The position numbers were made by a program, and so were the translations under genes. A stretch of 38,776 nt of DNA from NCBI GenBank assembly GCA_042569785.1, contig JBHPGW010000026.1, positions 1 through 38,776 of the forward strand, given 5' to 3'. Positions within the stretch are counted from its first letter, which is position 1, and each line of letters begins with the position of its first letter. Source of the stretch: JBHPGW01 sp042569785. GTDB lineage: Bacteria > Planctomycetota > Phycisphaerae > Sedimentisphaerales > Anaerobacaceae. The notes under the pieces are model-generated. The model ran no database searches. It saw only the letters and a program-made list of their open reading frames with translations, and was not told the DNA's origin. Positions 33,935-38,776 of the stretch are shown here, one piece after another.

Positions 33935-35074
33935 ATGTCAAATAAATCGCCTAAAAATGTATTGTCAGCTATGAAAGGAAGTCGAGTGAAAAAAATTAAT
34001 AGAGACTTTATTCTTCCAAGTGCCGCTTTTACCATTAAACGCAGCCAGATAAAGTATTTTAAGTTTTATGACAAACCGCCGGAGATCGGAGATGTTGTTT
34101 ATGGACAAATTTGTCTGATTGGACAACATTCATCTTTGGAAAATGTATCGGGCCGAATTCATATGGTCCATGACGGCACAAAAGCTATTTTCGTATTTGG
34201 AAACAGGTACGCTCCTGATTATTACGAGGGATTAGTGCCGGCAGCAATGGCAAAGGAAGTTGATCTTCTTGCCCGTTCAGGGATGATTGGCATTGTCAAG
34301 ACCAAAAATTCAATGATGAAAGATCCAACAAAAGTAAAGGTACTGGGATATGTTTGTGATGAGTCGGGTAATATCCTGAATACACGGAAATTTCCCATGA
34401 TAAAGCCTCGGATCAGAACCAAAAAGGAGCCACGAGCAAAAATGATCCTGGTTTGCGGCACTTCAATGAACTCGGGTAAGAGTATGGCTGCTGCCGCGTG
34501 CTGCTGGGCATTGACATCAATTGGACATAAGGTCAGAGCCTCAAAAGTCACCGGCACTGCCAGCCTTAAAGATATCCTTCACATGAATGATGCCGGAGCC
34601 AATCCTTATGCTGATTTCACTTATCTCGGTTATCCTTCAACTTATCTTTTAGAAGAAAACGACGTCCTCTGTATTTTCAATCAGCTTGACTTGAAGTATG
34701 CAAATAACCCTAAGAATTTTTGGGTAGTTGAGCTTGCCGATGGTGTTATTCAGCGAGAAACTGCTATGCTGCTTGAATCACCCGATGTAAGGTCCCGAAT
34801 CCACAAATTGATATTTTGTGCCAATGACGCTTTTGGCGCAATTGGCGGGGTAAATATCTTGAAAGATTTTGGCTTGAAGCCCGATGCTCTGTCAGGAATA
34901 TGCTCAAGTTCACCTTTACATATAAGAGAACTTTCTGCACACACAGATTTGCCAGTATTTAACAGTGCAGAGCCTGATATAAACCAATTAAAAGAAATTT
35001 TACTTGCTCCTAAACAGTCTAAAAAACTTAAATCAAGCAATAGAAAAGTTTGTCAGAAGCTAAAGCGCCTATAG
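33935..35074 (+). CDS. DUF1611-like P-loop protein
   Basis: 379 aa. The N-terminal ~140 residues form a separate beta-rich domain. The P-loop is CGTSMNSGKS (174-183), followed by WALTSIGHKVRASKVTGTAS and a DGVIQRE segment after VVELA, which together resemble DUF1611/DgcN-type proteins. Some DUF1611 proteins take part in D-glutamate-related metabolism as acetyltransferases, which fits loosely with the glutamate-ligase-like gene 32 bases upstream. The N-terminal part is longer than I would expect for DUF1611, so the functional transfer is uncertain. Confidence 0.65.
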   Translation: MSNKSPKNVLSAMKGSRVKKINRDFILPSAAFTIKRSQIKYFKFYDKPPEIGDVVYGQICLIGQHSSLENVSGRIHMVHDGTKAIFVFGNRYAPDYYEGLVPAAMAKEVDLLARSGMIGIVKTKNSMMKDPTKVKVLGYVCDESGNILNTRKFPMIKPRIRTKKEPRAKMILVCGTSMNSGKSMAAAACCWALTSIGHKVRASKVTGTASLKDILHMNDAGANPYADFTYLGYPSTYLLEENDVLCIFNQLDLKYANNPKNFWVVELADGVIQRETAMLLESPDVRSRIHKLIFCANDAFGAIGGVNILKDFGLKPDALSGICSSSPLHIRELSAHTDLPVFNSAEPDINQLKEILLAPKQSKKLKSSNRKVCQKLKRL

Positions 35075-35116
35075 CAATTTTTGACAGTTAGAATATGAAG
35101 AACCAATCTCACAATT

Positions 35117-36313
35117 ATGAATAAAGAACAGATATTACGAAATGCAAAAAACCACTGTTTTTTTATAGGGCTAAACGACAGTGGTGCGGAATTATGTAAA
35201 ACCAATACCGTCTATGGCATTGCTGGTATCCATTGTATCCAAAATCAACTTGGTGTAAGCCCAAATGCTACTTTTATTTCCACTCCGGATATGACTATTA
35301 CCCGAAATACGGGTCGATGGAAAAGTGGGTTTGGCTACGGAGGAAAAATAAGCTGGGGGGCGGGAGACGATGACCTTATCGTTCTTGATACAAAGCCGAA
35401 TGCATGTGGAATGTTGGTAGGAGGGCTGAAGGAACTACCTGATATTGTAAATTTAATTAAAAAATTGCATGAACTTGAAGCAAGTGAAATGGAGATAGAA
35501 GGTATTAAGGTAAGTTGGGAGTTTTACAAAAGCAATCATTTTATAGACCTGTTTCGGGTAAAACCTATTGCAAAATTAGACCAGGAACTGCCCCCATATG
35601 CTTTTATAATACATGGTTCTGCGGATGAATTTAAAAGGGATAATGAGGATGGTTTCGGAATATATTATGACGAAAGTGAACAACTGCAGAAGATGGCCGA
35701 ATGCATCAAAACACCTTTAGGCGAATTTCATATTCTTACTGGCAGCAATGCCAGGGAATATTTTGAACGCTACCGGTATGCTGAGAATTTTTCGAAGAAG
35801 AAAAGAAAAATAGCTGCGGAGTTGTTGTTTGGGAAATTTGTAGAAATTTCCAACGAAACCCATCAAGGGCTTGTGAATATGAATGAAATAGTGTTAGGTT
35901 GCCATCATTTAAAAGACCACGCCACTCTTTTTCCGCTTACTTTGAGAGCTGATTTGCCTGCATATCTGGTGAAAGGCAGCCCCAACCTAAGTTCTGAAAG
36001 CATTGAATTATTAGGTTTCGAAAAAAGAGCGAAAAGTCTTGGCGTTTATGACAGGCTCTTAAATGCCAACATTTTCCCTCATGGCGGAGGATATGTTTTA
36101 CCAGATATCCTAACTATAAATAAGGTTATAGAAGTTAATGGAGAGAGGTATTTTGAAGCTGAGATGCAAAATGACAGGGGTAAAAAAATTATATCTGAAG
36201 TGCGGGAGCTGCCCTATGAGTACAGGGGGCGAAAAGTAGTTTTGCGTGCTTTAGAAGTAGGGCTGTTAGAGATTGTTGCCAAGTTGATTCCGCAATATGT
36301 TTTAAAAATATAA
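35117..36313 (+). CDS. unrecognised 398-aa protein
   Basis: A soluble 398-aa protein that I cannot assign. It has notable Gly-rich and His-rich segments: VYGIAGIHCIQ (about 34-44), WKSGFGYGGKISWGAGDDD (68-86), LGCHHLKDHATLFPLTLRADLPAYL (about 262-286) and NIFPHGGGYVLPDI. His/Asp clusters next to Gly-rich turns could be a metal or nucleotide site. No signal peptide or membrane helix. It follows the DUF1611-like gene by 42 bases on the same strand, so it may act with it. The C-terminus (VVLRALEVGLLEIVAKLIPQYVLKI) looks helical. Confidence 0.55.
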   Translation: MNKEQILRNAKNHCFFIGLNDSGAELCKTNTVYGIAGIHCIQNQLGVSPNATFISTPDMTITRNTGRWKSGFGYGGKISWGAGDDDLIVLDTKPNACGMLVGGLKELPDIVNLIKKLHELEASEMEIEGIKVSWEFYKSNHFIDLFRVKPIAKLDQELPPYAFIIHGSADEFKRDNEDGFGIYYDESEQLQKMAECIKTPLGEFHILTGSNAREYFERYRYAENFSKKKRKIAAELLFGKFVEISNETHQGLVNMNEIVLGCHHLKDHATLFPLTLRADLPAYLVKGSPNLSSESIELLGFEKRAKSLGVYDRLLNANIFPHGGGYVLPDILTINKVIEVNGERYFEAEMQNDRGKKIISEVRELPYEYRGRKVVLRALEVGLLEIVAKLIPQYVLKI

Positions 36314-36364
36314 TGAGAGGGTTAATGATTGAGGGCTACTGTGTTATTACTAAAATATAAACTA

Positions 36365-36389
36365 AGGCGACTTAACGGTTAAGCCGCCT
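36365..36389 (+). other. hairpin upstream of the H1-like gene
   Basis: Arms AGGCG-A-CTTAA and TTAAG-C-CGCCT pair over 11 positions with one A-C mismatch around a CGG loop. There is no T tract, so it is a weak terminator candidate for the 398-aa gene or a 5' leader structure of the next gene, 39 bases ahead of its ATG. Confidence 0.5.
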
Positions 36390-36427
36390 GTTAGGAGTTT
36401 CTATTCAATTGTATGGAGGCATTAAAA

Positions 36428-36577
36428 ATGGCAAAGAAAAAAGCTAAAAAGAAAGCAACAACGAAAAAAGCACCAAAGAAGAAGGTCGCCAAGAAGAGAA
36501 AAGTAACCAAAAAGAAAACGGCACCTAAGAAGAAAAAAGTAGCTAAGAAAAAGAAACGAGCCAAGAAGAAAAAATAA
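36428..36577 (+). CDS. lysine-rich histone H1-like protein
   Basis: 49 aa, made almost wholly of Lys, Ala, Thr, Pro, Arg and Val, with repeats of the AKKK, APKKK and VAKK kind, as in the C-terminal tails of histone H1 and bacterial H1-like DNA-binding proteins. It has a strong GGAGG 9 bases before the ATG and a clear terminator after the stop, so it is a short monocistronic gene. It probably binds and compacts DNA or RNA through charge. The low complexity makes database matches untrustworthy. Confidence 0.75.
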   Translation: MAKKKAKKKATTKKAPKKKVAKKRKVTKKKTAPKKKKVAKKKKRAKKKK

Positions 36578-36602
36578 TCTCTCGATGATATCAAATCATC
36601 AC

Positions 36603-36636
36603 AAAGCCATCATTGCTTATGCACTGGTGGCTTTTT
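36603..36636 (+). terminator. intrinsic terminator of the H1-like gene
   Basis: A 10-bp stem (AAAGCCATCA with TGGTGGCTTT, one T-G wobble) around a 12-nt loop, overlapping a CTTTTT tract at 36631-36636. It begins 25 bases after the H1-like stop. Confidence 0.7.
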
Positions 36637-36838
36637 CACTTGTCTTGACTTTACACGATTTTAATGACTGAAAAATTATAGTTAGCAGATAACATCGGTT
36701 TGGACATAGACGAAGCTGGAATCGGTAACAGTTTATCCGTAGATCGTTCAAACAGTAAATTCCTTGCAACTACCGCCTCTTTTTAATTATCTTTTGAATT
36801 TAACAGTAACGTGACAGCTATACAGGTGGGCTCAATAC
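36637..36838. other. intergenic stretch, no gene seen
   Basis: About 200 bases between the terminator and the moxR promoter. It is AT-rich with several stops in all frames. I see no coding, RNA or repeat signal. Confidence 0.5.
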
Positions 36839-36866
36839 TTGACTTTTGTTGTTTTTTTTGCATAAT
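36839..36866 (+). promoter_or_regulatory. putative sigma-70 promoter of moxR
   Basis: TTGACT at 36839-36844 and CATAAT at 36861-36866 with a T-rich 16-bp spacer. It is about 125 bases before the moxR start. The leader contains an AT-rich near-palindrome at 36890-36913 (GTAAAAA and its mirror) of unknown role. Confidence 0.5.
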
Positions 36867-36990
36867 ACGAACATTTTCAGGTGTAAAGCGTAAAAAAAAT
36901 AATTATTTTTTACTGGCTTGTGTCTCAGGTTGAACTCAAATTATGAGATTTACTTTGTGATATAGATAAAATTTGTAGGAGAAATAAGTT

Positions 36991-37980
36991 ATGGCTACAG
37001 ATGTGAAACAAATCGGAAACCTTGTTCAGGAAAAAAGTGAGTTTGTGCGGGCATTGTTTGGGGAGATGGACAAGGTAATTGTAGGCCAGCGATATATGCT
37101 GGAGCGTATGCTTATCGGGCTTCTGGCTAATGGGCATATATTGCTGGAAGGTGTGCCAGGTCTAGCTAAAACTATGGCTGTGACAATCCTGTCACGAGCG
37201 ATAGACGCTGATTTTCAGAGGATACAATTTACGCCTGATCTGCTGCCGGCTGATCTGATCGGAACCCAGATATACCGGCAATCTGACGGCGAATTTTTCA
37301 CACGCAAAGGGCCGATCTTTGCCAATATCATACTGGCTGATGAAATCAACAGAGCCCCGGCCAAGGTACAAAGTGCTCTGTTGGAGGCTATGCAGGAAAG
37401 ACAGGTGACAATTGGTGACGAAACCTTTGGTGTCCCTAAACCCTTTCTGGTGCTTGCGACCCAAAACCCCATCGAACAGGAGGGTACTTATCCACTGCCG
37501 GAAGCCCAATTAGACCGTTTTATGCTGAAGATCAAGATTGACTATCCAAACAAGGACGAAGAACGCAAAATACTTGATAGGATGGCTTCAACAAATCCTA
37601 ACTTTGATATTAAACCCGTTATCAGTCCTGACCAGATAGCCGAAGTTCGTAGCATAGTGGATGAAATATACATTGATGAAAAAATCAAAGATTACATCGT
37701 AGATATAGTCTGTGCCACCAGGGAACCGAGCAAATATGGTATAGAAATGGCCAATTTCATAAACTATGGGGCTTCGCCGCGAGCTACAATTTATCTGGCA
37801 CTGGCAGCGAAAGCGCATGCGTTTATTCAGCAGAGAGGCTATGTTACTCCACAGGATGTAAAGAGTATCGGTACCGATGTTTTGCGGCATAGAGTTATTG
37901 TCAGTTATGAAGCCGAAGCTGAGGACAAAACCAGTGAAGATGTTATTAAAACTATTTTTGATAATATCGAAGTGCCATAG
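36991..37980 (+). CDS. MoxR-family AAA+ ATPase
   Basis: 329 aa, typical length. Walker A is EGVPGLAKT (G54-T61), with Walker B IILADEINRAP (Asp117, Glu118), a LATQNPIEQEGTYPLPEAQLDRF sensor 1 region, and a C-terminal lid with GASPRATIYLALAAKA (sensor 2 arginine). A GGAG lies about 10 bases before the ATG. MoxR ATPases act with DUF58 and VWA proteins as chaperone-like complexes in envelope or stress functions. The DUF58 gene follows 33 bases later, giving the standard moxR-DUF58 order. Confidence 0.95.
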   Translation: MATDVKQIGNLVQEKSEFVRALFGEMDKVIVGQRYMLERMLIGLLANGHILLEGVPGLAKTMAVTILSRAIDADFQRIQFTPDLLPADLIGTQIYRQSDGEFFTRKGPIFANIILADEINRAPAKVQSALLEAMQERQVTIGDETFGVPKPFLVLATQNPIEQEGTYPLPEAQLDRFMLKIKIDYPNKDEERKILDRMASTNPNFDIKPVISPDQIAEVRSIVDEIYIDEKIKDYIVDIVCATREPSKYGIEMANFINYGASPRATIYLALAAKAHAFIQQRGYVTPQDVKSIGTDVLRHRVIVSYEAEAEDKTSEDVIKTIFDNIEVP

Positions 37981-38013
37981 GCAAAACCACTTAAGCTTAT
38001 TTTCAAAAATACT

Positions 38014-38776
38014 ATGATACCTCAGGAATTAATAAAAAAAATTAAGCAGATTCAAATCTACACGTCCCGGATGGTAGACGCCAGCTTTGCAGGCCAGTAT
38101 GAAAGCGTTTTCAAAGGCAGGGGTATGCAATTCGACGAAGTCCGTGAATACACTCCTGGCGATGACATCCGTACAATCGACTGGAACGTTACTGCTCGTA
38201 CGGGTAAGCCTTATATTAAACGTTTCGTTGAAGAACGCGAAATGACAGTAATGTTCGTCGTTGATTTAAGTGCATCCGGTGATTTCGGCACTGTAAATAA
38301 AGCCAAAAACGAGTTGGCTGCCGAATTTTGTGCGGTGTTGGCCTTTGCAGCGGCGAAGAATAATGACAAGGTTGGATTGCTGATTTTTACTGACCGGATA
38401 GAATTGTACATCCCACCTAAAAAAGGTATCAGCCATATGTTACGGCTGATTCGAGAACTGATGTATTTCAAAATGCCTAAAAGAAAAACCAACATCAGTG
38501 TCGCTTTGGATTATTTGGCAAAGGTGGTACGAAAAAAGGCAACGGTATTTTTAGTATCTGATTTTATAGAGACTGATTTCAAAAAGCCTTTGAGCTTGCT
38601 TAATAAACGTCATGATGTCATTGCTGTTCCTGTCCGTGACAAAGCTGAAATCACTTTGCCGGGTATAGGACTGATTGAGTTTGCTGATGCTGAAACCGGC
38701 GAGACAATTTTCATCGACACATCCAGCAGGAAATTTAGAAACCAGTACAGCAATACGACTGCACAGCGATTTAATG
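38014..38776 (+). CDS. DUF58-domain protein, 3'-truncated
   Basis: Open from the ATG at 38014 to the window end (254 codons seen). It contains the DUF58 signature GRGMQFDEVREYTPGDDIRTIDWNVTAR (about residues 37-64). A VWA-like fold follows (MFVVDLSASGDFG with the DLSAS metal-site strand, then LIFTDRIELYIPP and VFLVSDFIE). There is no obvious ribosome-binding site, so translation may be coupled to moxR. Partner of the MoxR ATPase upstream. The C-terminus lies outside the window. Confidence 0.92.
   Translation, partial: MIPQELIKKIKQIQIYTSRMVDASFAGQYESVFKGRGMQFDEVREYTPGDDIRTIDWNVTARTGKPYIKRFVEEREMTVMFVVDLSASGDFGTVNKAKNELAAEFCAVLAFAAAKNNDKVGLLIFTDRIELYIPPKKGISHMLRLIRELMYFKMPKRKTNISVALDYLAKVVRKKATVFLVSDFIETDFKKPLSLLNKRHDVIAVPVRDKAEITLPGIGLIEFADAETGETIFIDTSSRKFRNQYSNTTAQRFN

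Noticed and set aside
35117..36313. RtcB-type RNA ligase for the 398-aa protein
   Set aside because: The GCHH and HGGGY segments first suggested it, but the order and spacing of RtcB metal-binding motifs are not met.
36391..36594. Phe/Leu-rich frame on the - strand over the H1-like gene
   Set aside because: It is the antisense of the Lys codons (AAA/AAG) of the H1-like protein, which has its own ribosome-binding site and terminator.

Overview
The window is a moderately AT-rich bacterial chromosome segment. I infer Planctomycetota, most likely the Phycisphaerae side, from the gene repertoire. The main clues are a pyruvoyl arginine decarboxylase/agmatinase/deoxyhypusine-synthase-like operon, a Ser/Thr kinase ending in CPWC zinc ribbons, a methyltransferase fused to a D-Ala-D-Ala-ligase-like domain, a cysteine-poor DksA-like protein, a lysine-rich H1-like protein and a MoxR/DUF58 pair. 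No rRNA or tRNA is visible, so this placement is an inference.

Left third (1-11.4 kb), defence/mobile island, + strand. A tightly packed run encodes a PIN-like protein (5'-truncated by the window edge), a 668-aa protein I do not recognise, a PD-(D/E)XK nuclease and a DHH phosphoesterase. It is followed by a coupled OLD-family ATPase-TOPRIM nuclease and UvrD-like helicase, i.e. a large Gabija-like pair. A group II intron with its reverse transcriptase follows (about 9298-11278). The intron sits inside one unit of an array of hairpins. Each unit has a ~10-bp stem whose sequence varies with partial base-pair compensation and a heptaloop close to CANNYAA. Units are about 40-45 nt apart once the intron is removed, and one more copy lies just upstream of the OLD gene. 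I see none in the housekeeping part.

Middle (11.4-25.4 kb), - strand. One operon-like run covers a GH100/GH63-like glycoside hydrolase, a GT4 glycosyltransferase, a PIG-L deacetylase, a DUF2179 membrane protein, a TrkA_C membrane protein, CorA and an MFS transporter. Small genes follow: a Cys-rich protein, a possible 39-aa Cys peptide, a DUF2062 membrane protein, a basic exported protein, three small hypotheticals and a coiled-coil lipoprotein. The polyamine operon (pdaD, speB, deoxyhypusine-synthase-like) and the zinc-ribbon kinase complete the block.

Right third (25.4-38.8 kb), + strand. A TetR regulator is divergent from the kinase across a 44-bp region that is almost entirely palindromic operator and overlapping promoters. 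Then come the methyltransferase-ligase fusion, a 39-aa basic peptide gene, the DksA-like protein, and a caspase/gingipain-fold exported protein. These are followed by the inactive-transglutaminase 7TM protein with its ATP-grasp partner, a DUF1611-like P-loop protein, an unrecognised 398-aa protein, the H1-like protein with a good terminator, MoxR, and a DUF58 protein cut by the window end.
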